Part shown: in pieces, positions 24,765 through 39,300 of the stretch | Position numbering within the stretch: position 1 is the first letter of the stretch | Layout of the letters: the number at the start of each line of letters is the position of its first letter | From: Tubiluchus corallicola | Taxonomy: Eukaryota > Priapulida > Priapulimorpha > Priapulimorphida > Tubiluchidae | Assembly (NCBI GenBank): GCA_030141605.1 | Contig: JAQGDQ010000008.1 | Span: forward strand, 386,501-446,500 | Direction: 5' to 3' | Length of the DNA stretch: 60,000 nt | Notes under the pieces: model-generated | Told to the model about the DNA's origin: nothing | Database searches by the model: none | Seen by the model: only the letters and a program-made list of their open reading frames with translations | Translations under genes and position numbers: made by a program

Positions 24765-27700
24765 TATAATTCGTTAGTTACCCGAAATAATAACTTAGTA
24801 ATAATTTTTACAGAGTACTGCAGCGCAAAAAATCTTCTACAGAAATTTGGTTAAGGTCACTCTGCAGTTTTATAATTTTTCGGGAGTATTTAAGTTAGTA
24901 AATCTATGAACTGCGGTACCCTCATTTTTAAACACCATTTTTGTGACTTTTCAGCCATTCCAAGACTACGCCTATTGCGATTGATAGTGTGTGTAGTAAC
25001 TGTAGTTCGACACTATATTACTAGTACTATATTGACTTGCGACTTGCATTGTTTTGTATTATTTTTTGTCGTACATAAATTGTCTTTATTTATTTTCAAT
25101 GTGAAGGTGTAATGCGTGTGACTTAATATTCGGTGATGTCTTCTGACTTTAGCGTGATCCATGTATAATGTTTAATACCATTTGCCAACATATCAAACAT
25201 TCACATGCGTAAGCATGACTTTCCCACGCCACGAAGATACGTACCGAAAGTAATCACGCTTATATTAATGATAACTGGAACTGGTAAGAAGTAATCTAGG
25301 TATATTGTTGTTATGCACTGTCGCGCAACTGCGCAGACATAACTAAACTGTTTATGTTTTACTCACTCTACGTGGAATATTAGCTAATACTAGTAATAGC
25401 ACTTGCTGGATGTCCCATGAGCCGCCTAGTCTTGTACGAGCTCGCCATGTACGTGGTGTGTGGCGTGCAACCTCAACGTGTACTGATTCGCTTTGTACTT
25501 TTGCTTCTTGTACCGTCTTTGGTAGATAGTAAGGCAGTACGCAGTACCTTGGCACACTCAAGGCAGTACAAAATGAGGCTGTACACGACGTATGGAGATG
25601 TTGAGCAACTGCGAATATCCCACACATTTTAGATTATTACAAACAATTATTGTGAATTTGACATGTCCAAACAGAATTGAAGACTTTGTCGTTAATATTG
25701 TTTTCCGTCACCAGTAGGAAGATATAGATACAGACATTTTTTATTTATCTCCTAATTACAACAAACTTACAACATAAACAATAAATCCAATAGTTAATTA
25801 AGAAAAATATACATAAAAGAAAGTGTCAAGGGGTGCAGGAGAAAGGGTAGTGAAGACAATTGGTCTTCAAAGTCAGCTATCCTTCTTAGATTAATGTAAA
25901 TTATAAGAAAATTTCGTTGTGCTGCTGTATTATTATTATATGTAGTAGAAGTAAAATTACTGTTACTGAAAACGAAGGAACTAAATAGACTACATGGTAA
26001 CGGAACAATGTAATAAAATGAAAATATGCAATGGTACTCAACCAAATCAGATCAAATGAAAGAAGAAAATAAATTATAACGGAATAATCAGTAATAGCAA
26101 ACAAAATATGTATGATAAAAGGAAACTAAAATATAATGGCATGAATATATGAAAGGAATGTGAGGGAAAGCAGAAATGACTCTTCTGCATGCATCCACAA
26201 CAGATCGCGACACCTTGCACAGTCGTACGTCCTTGCTTTGCAATGGTGGTTCTGGAGGGCGGCTCACATGCTTGATGGTTTTTTTATCTTCAGTGTGTAT
26301 GTAAGTGGGGTAGGTGTCATGTCAGTTGATATGCAATTATCAGTTATGAAAAAATTGCTTTTTGGTGTCATGCACAATAGCTATGGAGTAAGAACTAAAC
26401 GTTTTATCTGTTCTTGACAATTCTTAGCAAGTTGCCATACAACCTTTCATTTATAAACAAAAACTGCACATACGAATCACTCGTTGTGCTTATTGGCAAC
26501 CAAGCTAGGCAGGTTTTTGGCTTCTTCTTTTGTCCATAAGTCAACAGCTTCTGTGCATATTTTTTTCTGTGAAGATCACCTTTTATGTTGTTTTGCTGTC
26601 TTGGCAGTTCTTTATTTCATCTTACAGACTGCATTTGTCATTTATGCATCATAATACTCACCGCTTTGCAGCCTCACCCACACATAGTGAGCAATACGAA
26701 GCAACAAGAGTAGGTGATACCATTAATTTGCTGACTACTAACACTTCCTAGTGCAGAGCTAATTAGTCTAGTGTGTGCTGTGCTCAAATATGTCTCTTAG
26801 GTTTGCCAGCTTAGCTAGGAACCATTCATTTATTTTAGATATAATTCCATCCATATTCAGATTTATCATCTTAACATGCCTTCATGAATCTTAAAAATTT
26901 AAACTCAGGACTCTGCTGAGAACCATTATAACGGTTGGTGATTGTCTGTTTCTAAAATTAAAGTAAATTCTGTAAATGCATTTGTATGTTGTCATTTGTA
27001 GAAGGTTGTTGAGAAAGTAGTAATACACAAACACTGCTTTGCGTGCAGGCTTGCTAATAATTATTTTCTGATCTGCTGCTGCACACTGAGGTAGTATTAA
27101 CTGGATCATAGTTTTACGTTATGGCAGACATTATGCGTACTATTTAAATTTGAACTTCTTAATGTGACCCAAGCCTTTCAAACATGTCAGTTTGCTACTA
27201 GCTAGCAAAAGTTTATTTTGTTAATTTTTTAATTCAGGAGCTAACTCATAACTTCATCCTCTTGCTAATCAGCCTTGAAATATGTGATTGCCATCAGGTA
27301 GTTTCACTTCACCACCTGAAGGTTTATGTGTTTTGTCTCAAATGCTTTTATTTTTTCGGCACGATTAAAATACCACCCAGTGGGCTTTTTTCATCCCCGT
27401 TTCTCCCAGCATGCCCAAATCCAAACCAAAATTTATTAGGTTTTTTTCTTGTCCATGCCAAACTCCTCCACAAAGTTTAGTGGCAATTAGTTAACTAAAA
27501 ATTTAAAATGAATATTCCAGAGAATTAAAATCATTATGTTTAAAAACATACAAACAAGGACATTACTGTTTAAGTTATAGTTTAAATCTGCATGAATGGA
27601 AACCTTCTTCAGTTCAGAAATTCTCATATAATGGTACATATTACATATCATCATTAACTATTATTGTTTTTATTAATAAATAAGGATAGAAAAAAAACCT

Positions 27701-28096
27701 TCGTGTGATTTTAAAACATTTTAATTCTAATTTGGTTTTACATATTTACTCAAGCGTAGCTGTTATAAGATGTTTCAGTAATTTCCTTTTGCTAAGTCCA
27801 CTGTACTACTACTGTCTTACTATACTATTCCATAAATGAGTAAACAAGTCTATTACATTCATCTAAGATGTTATATTATGCAAAACAGTAGTAGTAGTAA
27901 TAGTTTTATTGCCATAGATATCATATGCGTGGACGGTGGAGTTGTTGAATAACATCTATCTCATGTCCAGAAAAAGACGTCATTGAACAGTACTGTAGAA
28001 ACAAATAAGAAAATAAACAAACAACAAAAAATGCACAAAACCAACAAAGAGTTTGCATGTCAAACTAATTTGCAAAATGCGACAAAAGGTACTATA
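24765..28096. other. No recognised gene
   Basis: Open frames on both strands at 25352-25632 overlap each other in CpG-richer sequence and encode no domain I know. Frames at 26160-26417 and 26530-26751 lack splice context. I see no transposon ends or RNA genes. Confidence 0.35.
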
Positions 28097-28098
28097 TA

Positions 28099-28815
28099 CA
28101 TTAGACACCATTTATTAAACTCACAGTTAATAGAATCAGTTCCTAATTGACCCAAAAACATCTAGTACGGGTCACTTCTATTCAAACATATATGAGAACT
28201 ATTGGTGATTGATTCCATTAACTCCACATAATTAACTAATACTTTTGCTTCGCATGCTTAAATAAGATACTTGTGCATGACCAATGAGCTTTTATAACTT
28301 TTATGTCATCTTTGTTGCACTATTATATTATACATAGAATGACAGAAGCAGTCGTATTAAGTACCATTTTCTTTGTGTTTTGAATCTGCGATCGGCTTTT
28401 CCACTGCAGCTAACCTTGTTGACCAAGAATTTCTGGAAGCTAAACTTTTAGTCACCTGCCTAGCAGTTTGATTTGAACACACAGCTTGTCACAGATTTAC
28501 AGGACATTAAATTAGTCTACTGTTCTTTTTATACCACTGTTGTGTTTTGTAAGAATATATGTATCATGCAGCAACAGATTTTCGCTGCCATGCTATCATA
28601 AGTATGAGAACTGTATGAGCCAACTTCTTCCCCAAAGAAATGAACCAGCCAACATTACTTCGTTTTCAGAATTCATTTTAAGCTTTTGCAGTGCACACTA
28701 AGCTGATTATTCATACTTCTACACTAGTAATAATACATTAGGCTAATTGACTCAGCTTGTTAATTGGATCAAAACACTTCTCTCCCAAAGTGAATCTATT
28801 AAACGGTGTCTACTA
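28099..28815 (+). mobile_element. Tigger-like DNA transposon, deleted copy (717 bp)
   Basis: TA dinucleotides flank both ends (28097-28098 and 28816-28817). The left end cattagacaccatttattaaa and the right end (reverse complement tagtagacaccgtttaatag) are diverged forms of the termini at 36.4 kb. Internal blocks such as gggtcacttctattcaaa and agaatttctggaagctaaac are shared in the same order. No transposase coding remains. It is older than its relatives judging by terminal divergence. Confidence 0.82.
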
Positions 28816-28817
28816 TA

Positions 28818-30194
28818 TTTAACTCTTTTGCCCTGGAGAGACAATTATGGTGTATAATGGCAACGACATGTGATGGAGTCAAATTCCTGTTCTACGTTTA
28901 TTCTTAGATCACTAGTGAAACTGCAGTAACACACTTTATGTTTTTCATCTTGCATTAAGGCCACAAGTGTATAAGCATTAGTTGGGGGTTTTTGTCTAGC
29001 ACCATGTTTCGATTTAGAGATACTGACTTCTGACATTCAACCTCGTTAGTCACATTCTGCCACAGGTACTTGGACATTTGCAAATACTAAACTTTGAAAC
29101 ATTAATGGAAAACCGGACCCAATCTTAAACTGTAGGTCAAAACAAGGGAACATACTATATTTTCAAGAGTGATGTGAAGGAATTATTACCATACAAATGC
29201 AATTTCATGTTCGTGTGGCTAGTTCTTCGCTGTTACATACATTTTGCCATTTGTTAGTTAAATGGGAATTAGCAACAACATTTTGGAAAAGCATTGCACC
29301 AAAAATAGGTGCCGTATCTCTCAATACTGAAGTGTTCATTTGTGATGTTGTGCATACATTCGAGAGCACATGCAGTAAATTTGGAATTTGAATTTTTATT
29401 CTAAAATTTGCTGAGTTTTCATATATCACACTGAATCTCGTACAGTAGCGTTGTACTTCAATTTCCGCTAAAAAGAAGTGTACAAAAACTTGAAAATAGC
29501 AATACAGTCACAAGTTGAAATGCCTGTTGTAAAAGTGGAGCAATATAAAGGCACAAGTGTCACAGTGCAAATTGAATATCCAATACATATCATAAAAAGA
29601 ACACGTTGGCAACGTTGTCTAGCAAAAAAGCTCTCTTGCAAAAAAGTATAAAAATGTGTTTCGTAAAAGCCATTAACAAGTCTAGGATACGGAAATTATA
29701 AAGTCATTTAAAATGTAAAGAACCACTCAGACTATCAAGTAGACTAACTTTTTTCCAAAGTTGTAAGTGCAGTGGCGATGTGAGAACCAGCATCTGTTCT
29801 CAGCAGCTGACACTTCCCTTACTGCAAGTGCTTATGTTATTTTACACCACTTTCAGAGTTTTGCTTTCAAAGTGACCCACTTTCAAGATGGCAGGCTATG
29901 CTAACAGATTTATCATAGAGCCAGCTGCATTTCTTAAACATGGCGTGCAGATAAAAGTTACCAATTTTAGATGTAGTTGAATATGATTTTTTGTGACAAC
30001 ATGTGGTTTAGATAAAAATATGGATGCAAAAGCAGGTATAGCAACAAAGCAAGTCTGTCAAAATTCATTGATATTAAGAACATATTTTGCCTTGTGTTTT
30101 TCTTTCATCGAGTAGCCACAATTACAATTCGTGCGATATACCTAAGTATATCTACGTGTTACATTATTACATTAAATTACCCCTTGCTTTTCAG
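28818..30194. other. Sequence upstream of MGAT1 coding region, no exon recognised
   Basis: Because the MGAT1 start codon follows a splice acceptor (ttgcttttcag, ending at 30194), this stretch is either a 5' UTR intron or intergenic DNA. No leader exon can be picked out with confidence. Confidence 0.4.
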
Positions 30195-30307
30195 ATGTAA
30201 TTAAAGCCTTGAACATGAAAAGGCGTGTAGCCTTTATTCTGGCAGCTGCATTTGTGGCTTGGAATATTGTCACTTGGTATATTGTCTACTCACAACTTTC
30301 TTCCAAA
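30195..30307 (+). CDS. MGAT1: MGAT1 exon with start codon: cytoplasmic tail and signal anchor
   Basis: The acceptor tttcag at 30189-30194 is followed by 20 nt of 5' UTR and the ATG at 30215. It encodes 31 residues beginning MKRRVAFIL: basic residues, then one hydrophobic segment, typical of a Golgi type II anchor. The donor AAA|GTAAGT is phase 0. Confidence 0.9.
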
Positions 30308-33300
30308 GTAAGTTCATTTTTATAACATTGATTTCTTCTACCAAACTAAAAAAAAGTTTTATTCTACTAATAAACTATATATTCCCACATTTTGTACAAA
30401 TCATCAGTTGTGTCAGCTTCTTGATCATCTTAATTATTAAATTCATTTTCACACATATTTGGTTCCCCCTCACGTAAAGGATGCAGTAGTGCCACCCAAT
30501 CCCACAATTTTGCTCATTTACAATAATGCTGAACACACCTTAAAGCTTTGCAAGGACAAATAATGAATCAGCCAATTCCTGCAGTGCAGATTCTTTGGTC
30601 ATTGGTACTGGAAGTAAACCATTCACTGTCACAGTTCAGCCATGTCCATTACTGATACAAATAGTAGGTTTTCCGGAAGTCTTAGAGCTGCTTTCCTCAT
30701 TGCACAATGGTGCTTTGCCCACTTTAAAAGGCAAAATGTCTTGATAACGTGGTGACTTTTTATTCAGGTGGAACTTTGGTAAAACATCTATATCCTAGCA
30801 AGTTTAAAGCAGGTACATTTGACTGTGTCTATAACATTTGCTTACAAGTTTAGTAATAGCATCTAACTTCATTATTTATGTTTAAGGTATCCCTTAATTT
30901 TGACATTCCGGAAACCTCAACCAGGGTACTCTTTCTCATATCAAATGTCTTCTTCTTGCCTTTGCCTTTAAGACAACTGGTGGTATCGCATTTAGTGAAT
31001 GCATGCAATGGAAGCAGCAACTAATGTGTGTCTCCAGTTAGGATGCCTGTTATGATATGCAGTTATATAAATCTAGTTTTTCTTGGTATCATAGTTAAAC
31101 CAGATTTTGTGTCCTTTCTCATGTTTTGTAAGAAATCTTGCAGAAAGGTCTGCATGAAGATCCTCGATTGTATTAAATCATTTTTTGGGATACATGCCAT
31201 ATGATTTATGAAAACTAATGTTAAACTACTATCCTCAATTAACTCCTGGGGCGTTTGATAGATTGACATCCTCTTAATATTCTGACTTCTGTTTGTTTCT
31301 CCTGGCTGTATAGGTGCGTCTGCCCAGCATTTGCTAAAAGAATGCTGGGGAGCTCATCGTCAAACAAAGCTCATTTTAGGATCTTTAGTTCATTCCTAAG
31401 GTACTCAAATTATGTGGATATGGTGTTTCTGTGCAATATTTTTTTGGATTTGTAAACCATCAAGTGTATGTCTGCATCACTTTTTTAGAAAAAAACTTGA
31501 AAAATTAATATTTCTTGGCCCTTTTCACAAAACTTTTAAGTCTAGCTCCATCCACAAGTAAGATTCCCCTGTAAAAATTGTGACCGCTCTAGGGAAGGTC
31601 CAACACACTTTTTCTTACACCACATACACCTGTCATCTCTAGAATGGTATAGAAATTTTTCTAACAGTTTCTTTCGACAGAACCTCTTCTTGATCAAAAG
31701 TGCCCCTATACTATGTTGTTTTCTACATTTTGACTTATTTTATGTGCATGTATTTGTAGAGTGTAGATGCTCTGTTTACTCAGGCAAGTTCTCCATAGAG
31801 AATGGAAGAATACTAACAAGTTAATTTCGATATGATCTCCCCTATGATTTTAGTGATTTCATCAATACTTTCTTGCTGCCAGTAAAGCGATAATGATTTT
31901 AGGTATGCAACCTAACCACTAGTGAGAGAAACAGTGAGAAAGAACAAAACAAATGTTTTGGTTTACGAACTGCCTGCCTAATAAAACTTGTTTAATCTAA
32001 AGATATGAAAGTATGAAAAATAGAGCGCAAAAAAGCGAAGATTGAGACAGAAAGTGACAAAGAGCAAAAAGCATTTTTGTAATTTCATAAAGAATGCATT
32101 TTTTTTATATTCAAGTTGCCAATCTCGCAGGTTTAAGAGCAAGCAAAATGCAATGAAGGAATTATCAATTTGTCTGTTCTTCATAGTCATTTTACTCTTC
32201 CCATCCTTTTTGTCCAATACATGTTATTTTTTCATTATACAAGACTTGTTACTGTTACTTATTAAAACTATTTTACTTCATTCTGTTGATGGTTACATTT
32301 GTTTTTGTTTGTACAGAACAGTGCAAAAGACATCCAGGAAAAAATAGTGCAGCTAGAGAACAAAATTCAGGCACACGTGAAATCAAACAAGCAAATGCTT
32401 GAAATCTTCCAGCAGCAGAAACAAAAACTAGACAATTTAGGTATTTTTGTATTCTTGGTGTTACGTTATTATTAAGGGGTGGTTGTAATGTTATGTGCCC
32501 ATTGATTTTTTGCCATCCTACCTTTTTCTGTCTATTATGTTGTTGTAAACTGGCCATATTTTTCTAGCCTTTGAATTAATGAAATAAATAAACTTGAATC
32601 GAATAAAATTGAAAAAAGATGATGACTTGCAGCTACTCTCCCCATAAACCCAAATGCTTGTTGTTGCAAACAGATCATCATTTTAAAAAAATTAGAAATG
32701 AGTTTTGATTCCCTCTGCAGCATCCATCCATAAATAGGTACATGGGTTATAATAAAAAAATTTAGATTAGTGGAAGTTTTGTGGATACCTTGTGCTTATT
32801 GTACAGTCAACTCCGCTTAACTGCTTAAGCCACATTCATGGGCCAAAAAACCACTAACCACTATGAGTTAAAAAAATGACTCGATTGCTGATATGAGTTA
32901 ACAGAAAGCCTGAACTAAAACTAGATTCGTGTTAAGTGAAGATTACTGCATAACTGTTATCAACATGCACTTGCATATATTTTTCAATTCTGCGATGCTG
33001 TACAGCAGTGGTTCCAATCCTTCTGTTGCCGGTGATCCCTTTGCAGAACCCTGTATCGTATAATGATATATCGCCACAAAGAACATAATCACATGTTATA
33101 CTATTAAACATCATTATTGTTCACATTTATGCATTTTAACAATGAATAATTGTTTCACTAATTAATTAATGTGATGGTTGCGCCTGTTTCTCAAAGACCG
33201 GTATTGCAATGCAATAGGGATCCAAGGAGATCCGACGTAAAATGAATAGCAACATGCTTTCGGGTGGTGTACATTTTCATTTTCCCAGAAAATCAAACAC

Positions 33301-36300
33301 TAGTATACCACATTTAGAGGAGGAAAACCCAGTTGCATTTTCCAGAACAAAATGTGTAACAAGAGACTGAAGAAACAAAACCTACTACATACTTTTCATG
33401 AAAACAGCATTTTTTAAAAATAGTTTAAATTTTAGACTAGCCCGCGACCCCACGAAAAGTGCTTTGTGACCCCAACTGGTGTCTCTACCCCAGGGTTGGG
33501 AACCCATGCTGTATAGTATTCACTCCTCGATATCTATAATTATTGTAGGACACTAATCTGAGTCTGGAAAATTTTAAAAAATTTAATGGCAGTAGTCTTA
33601 AAGACGTTCAACTTAACTCCGCTATGTTATACATCATTTCAAAATCAACATTTTATAAACAATTTTTGTAAATGATTTTTTTTACTTTGATAGGTGATCA
33701 TTTGTCTGAGAAATTAGAAAAGCAGGATGATAAAGCAGCAGATGGCATAATTAGTAATAAACTAAGTGAAAAGGATTCAATTATTGCTGTTTTAGTATTT
33801 GCCTGCAATAGACCAAGTGTGTCTCGTAACCTGGATCAGTTACTCAAGTATGTATAACATGATGCAATGCTGCATCAGTTCCTGCATGGTGAGATTAGTA
33901 ACTTGTAAATTTCCAATTTTATGCTGGTACAGAAAGTATGTTCCAGTCTTGCTTTGAGTGTGAAAAATAGGCAAATAAAATATAACAAATAGAAGTTACT
34001 AAAAACTAAATGTTTTAACTTGTGTTATAATAATAATAATAACACAATCAACACAAACCATAGCACAATAAAGTCAAAAGAAAAAAAACGTAAAATAATG
34101 AAAATATCATTAAAATCTCGGTAATAGCAGGACATCTTTTGTGTCAAGTTGTGGTTGACCACTGCTATGAGATATGATAGTTACACAGTATTCCGTGGAA
34201 ATTAAGAATTGCATACAGTTAATCTATTCTATCTTTGCAACAGGTATCGATCGTCAGAAAGCAAATTTCCAATAGTCGTAACTCAGGATTGTGGAGACAA
34301 ACAAACAGCAAATGTGATCAAGCAATACGCTGACAAGCTCACCTTTATACAGGTTAGTTTTTCTAGTTGTCAAACAGCAGCTCTGTCTGTAATATGTGGT
34401 AATGTAAATTTTTCAATTGTTTTGTAATCACTTTTAAATGATTATTAGACTTTCTTACAAATTCTTTTCTTAGCACATAGGACATTGTTGAATAATATGA
34501 ACATCGTGGATGTTCAGTGTTTCCAGTAATGCCTTCTCAGGAGCTTATTTAAACGGCTAAGGTGCTTAAGACAAAAAGCTGCTTTTTATGTTTTGTTAAA
34601 TTGTTGAATTCTACACCAGATTACCATTCAAGGAGCTTACTAAACGAACACTGGTGACAAGGTCTTCCAAATGCCTTTCTTTTGATGTAGCATAGTCTTT
34701 AGCTGCACAAGGTAGAGAGCATTTCTGTTTAAATCATTGAATAGACCAACCAAGCAACCTCTAGAGCCATCAGCACTAGGCCTGTCAGCTGCTCTGTACT
34801 AATTGTTTTTAAATGTTTTTAGCACCCAGATCTGAGCGAAATTCATGTAGATCCAAAAGACAAGAAGTTCCTGGGGTACTACAAGATTGCCCGGCATTAC
34901 CGCTGGGCGCTCAACTACACATTTCACAAGCTCAACTACAACACTATCATCGTAGTAGAAGGTGAATTAACTAATGTATTAAGTTATCAACACTATCCTT
35001 TAAGGTTTCCTAATAAAAATACTCCCTTTGAATACATTGTCAGTTCAGACTACAATAAAAGAAACATATTTTAATTAAACATAACAGAACAGGATTTAAT
35101 ACCATTAGTAACGTGGTAGAAAGACATGACAGTACTCTAAAATCTAAACGCAATAGCCAGACTTATCAACAAGAGACAAACAGAATGCAACTCACTACAT
35201 AACACAAGTGGAGAAGATACCACAAATCCATGATACATATCCTCAACACAATAGTAAGTTGAGACAGTATTGAGCATACGCATTATGACATTTTAAGCCA
35301 TTAATGTCCACAAGCATGATCACCATATGGATTTGCAAGTATGTGTATGCACCAAGTGTATATGCATTTCCTGCAAAATTAAAACATCGAAAGTCCTACT
35401 GACTGTGTTAATTGAAGTCAAAAATCCAAAGAGATTTCTGTGTTCTTGCCACCTTGTGTGTGGTAATGACAAGATCAGAGTTTCCAAAGGTAGTCTTTCA
35501 TATAGAACAGGAAATGTTTACTTATTTGACTTGTGTATTTAGCTATGCAGCTAGGACATGCATATTTGTGCATCACGCACGAGATTATATTGTAATCCCA
35601 TATTTTAAGACTAGTCACAAACACAGATGCTAACTAAAATATTTAGAATGGTGACCGTGTTACCACATTTTGTATAACATATGATTATAATGCTGTTAGC
35701 AGTGCATGTTAAATTTGCAAAATACGTTGAAAATTTTAAACAGTTATGTGAGTGTGGTCACTCACTAAATCTGATTGTGAGATATTGTCTGTTGTGTCCC
35801 AGGTCCTTGGTGTAATGTGCTCTTCTGGCTCAATTCCATTCAGTTGTTTGACTGGCTGTAGGAAACAAATGAACATGAAAACAAAAGTACTTTCACTTTT
35901 ATGTTAGAGAATTTGCAAGATTTTTTTACAAAATGTAAGGATTGTGACAAAATTTAACGGACTTTATATATTTTGAACTTCTTTTTAAGGTACCATAGCG
36001 TATGTTGTAGCTTTTAGTGCATTGGATAAAAAAGTTGTAGTAATACTCGAGAGTCTCTTTTACATCTTCTGTTCTAATTTGTCCAAGTAGTGTAAAAAAT
36101 TGAACTGTACACTAATTTCTTTATTTGAGGTGCCCTTTCTGCAGTCACCAGGTTCTAGGCATGATTCTCCCATTTCCAGTAAACACTGCTCACTTTTATC
36201 CAGTCTAGGTAAGTTCTTTAACTTTCTGGATGAAATGTTTTTCAGATGACTTGAACATATCACCAGATTTTTTCGAATATTTTTCTGCTACCTATAAGAT

Positions 36301-39300
36301 TTTAGATGAAGATCCTTCACTTTGGTGCGTATCGGCTTGGAATGATAATGGAAAGCCTAGTGTTATTGCTAATGATCCTGGTACGTCTTGATCTCTTCTG
36401 GTATTGGATAGTGTAGTTAGCTATTACAGTAGGCGCCTCTTAATAGACTTACGGTTAATAGACTCAATTGCTTAGTTGACTCAAAAACGCCTGGTACGAG
36501 CCACTTCTATTCAAATGTACATAAAAACTGTCAGTAATTAGCTCAAATAGCTCCGCATAATTGACTTAATATTTTTCCTTCACATACTTAAAATAAGATA
36601 TTTGTATGAGCCCAAAAGAGCCTTTCCTACTTTTATGTCATCTTTACTTCACTTTTGTGCACTATAATATATGTAGAAACAATCGTGTTAAGTACCATTT
36701 TGTTTGTAAGCAGGTTCGTTTATCATGCACTTATACACCAGCGTAGGGGTTTTGCTTCAAATCTGTTACTCGCTCGTCCACTGTAATTAGCCTCGTTACA
36801 CAAGAATTTCTGGAAGCTAAACATTTTTAATCACTTGTCTAGCGGTTTCCTTTTGAAGCCTCATTGCAAATCACACTTTCACGCTTAATCAGTTAACAGT
36901 CAAAGATGCAAGTACATAATCAGCCAATATTCCTTGTGACTTACAAGAGTAAACATCATACAGCAAATAAGAGCATAGTGTTGAGGAGTTTGAAAAATGG
37001 AGGCATAAAGGCCTTAACAGTTAAGGAGAAACTGAAAATTTTAAAACAGTACGATAAACTTCCAAAGATGGGGCAGAGGTGTGCAGCAGTGCACTTGAAA
37101 ATTTCCCAAAGTACTCTCAGCAGAATTTTGAAAAAATGATCTGAAATTGAACAGTCAGCCAGCCAAAATGAGAATCTAGCATCTAAGAGGCGACGCACAG
37201 TTAAAACTGTGATTTACAAACGCAAGAGAAAAAGATGCTCGAGTGAACGCTCTTTTAATGCGGCAGAAAGCAGAAAATTTGGCAAAGAAAATGGGAAAGG
37301 AGGACTTTGTTGCAACAGAGGGGTGGTTTCACCGATGGAGAAAGCTTGAAAGCATCAGGTACAAACGTACCCATGGTGAGTGGTGGGTAGGCATTGCTTC
37401 ATTTCTAAAATTCATTAAAAACCTTTGCAGTGCATACTAAGCTGACGATTCATACTATACCCAGTAATAATACACCCATCGGTTAATTGGGTCAAAATAC
37501 TTCGTCCCAAAGTGAGTCTATTAAGCGGCATCTACTGTAATAAACTTCTGGTATTGAATAGTGTAGTATGGTGTTTAAGCTAATGAATTTGCATAAAAAC
37601 ATTCAGACTGGAATTAGCGAAATAAATGACATATGACTTATGAGCGAAGATGTTGTGATTATGTTCGAATTCACATGCTTCCTCCGTTATCAAGGTAAAA
37701 TGGTAGATAAGGCTGCTGCCCAAAGCATCTTTCCAAGCAGTCATCCAACGATTTATTAACTAGGCTTGGCATTGCCTAATTTCAATCACTAAGCACATTC
37801 CATGACCACTCTGTTAGCTTTTTAGGAGCTTGCTATTAGGAGCATTAATGTGCCATTAATGTACTAAGAATAACAGCTTTTCAATGGAAAGTATTAAAAA
37901 AGTAGAAATAAATAGCACAGAAATCAGCGGAATATTTACGAAGCTTTTGTGACATTGCTAAACATAAAACTTAAGATTGCTCTGTTTGTTCAATATACCT
38001 AAAGTTATTATAAACATCGAAAGCTTTAGACAACATTGAAACAAATAATGGAAAAAATGTGTCTCATTTTTCCATATTGTTGTGGTAAGGTTTGCAAGTC
38101 ATGTAAACCGTAATTTAAAAATGGCTAAACCTCTTGTGTTGTATTTTCACTATTTTGGGAAAGTTTTTTTCTCAAATTGCTCAGTCCAGGGTGCCCAACT
38201 AGACTATTAGACCTCATACCAAATCATAGATACCTATTATTTGTTGTTGTATTATTGTTACATCCTCATTTATAACACAAAGCCCGTAACATCCTGCTTA
38301 CTTACCTAAGGCAGTAGGCTGTAGCAGCGTTTACTCGTGCCTACTGTATGCTTAACTAACGCAAAGCAGCTTTTTGCTGAATTAAGCCAGCAGAGTACAA
38401 TGGATGACGTCAGCACAATGGAATGCGTTAGGACAGTTTTCTAAGCGAAAATCGCCGAAAATAGAACATCTAATTAACTCGCTAGTACTCCTCTCGGTGG
38501 ACCTGCCCTAACATATAGCCCACATCATCGTGTAGCCCTGTCCTTCCACTTTGTAAAGAGCCCCATATCTCCTTCCCAGAGTCCCACCGGGCGACGCTAA
38601 AACGTTTTTCCCGCATGCTGTTTGGTCACAATTTCGAAAAAATCGCGAGTTGGGTCCGGGAAAACGCCCGTTGCGGGGCGCCCTGGCCCTGTCGGGAATT
38701 CTAAATATGCCTACTACACCCACCGCTGAACGGGCTATCTATCCATACCCAGTACCCCCCTCGGCCCGTTCCAGTTCTCTACATCTCAGCCGTATAACTT
38801 TTGCAATTTTTTGCAAAAAACGGTCGAAAAAGGGCCATTTTTTGAGGTTTTTCGCCCCCCGTTCCTCCCGGTGGGCCCGATTCGAAAAATAAACCATCAA
38901 TGAGAAGACACTAGATCGAGACATTTCGTTTGATATATAGATCGCCGCAAATGGTGCCCTCGTCCGGGCTGTAGCCTCGAATCTTATATATATATATATA
39001 CCAAGAATATTAATATAAGAGCTAGCCAAACCCCACAAAAAGAATTTTGTGCACAAATCAACACACAACCCACACCACACCACTCCGCCTCATCACACCA
39101 CACTGCACCACACCATACCACTCCACCTCATCGCACCACACTGCACCACACAATACCACCACACTGCACCACACCATACCACCTACACACCACACCACCC
39201 ACACCATACCACTCCACCACATCACATCACACTGCACCACACCATACAACTCCACCTCATCGCACCACACTGCACCACACCATACCACTGCACCGCACCA

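Noticed and set aside
25352-25632. 91- and 71-codon overlapping frames on opposite strands as a host gene
   Set aside because: No splice sites in phase with neighbours, no domain, and both strands open together in a CpG-richer patch.
30259-30477. 72-codon frame overlapping the MGAT1 start exon
   Set aside because: Out of frame with MGAT1 and runs into the intron past a good donor.
36956-37198. 80-codon minus-strand frame
   Set aside because: Antisense shadow of the Tigger-like HTH coding region on the plus strand.
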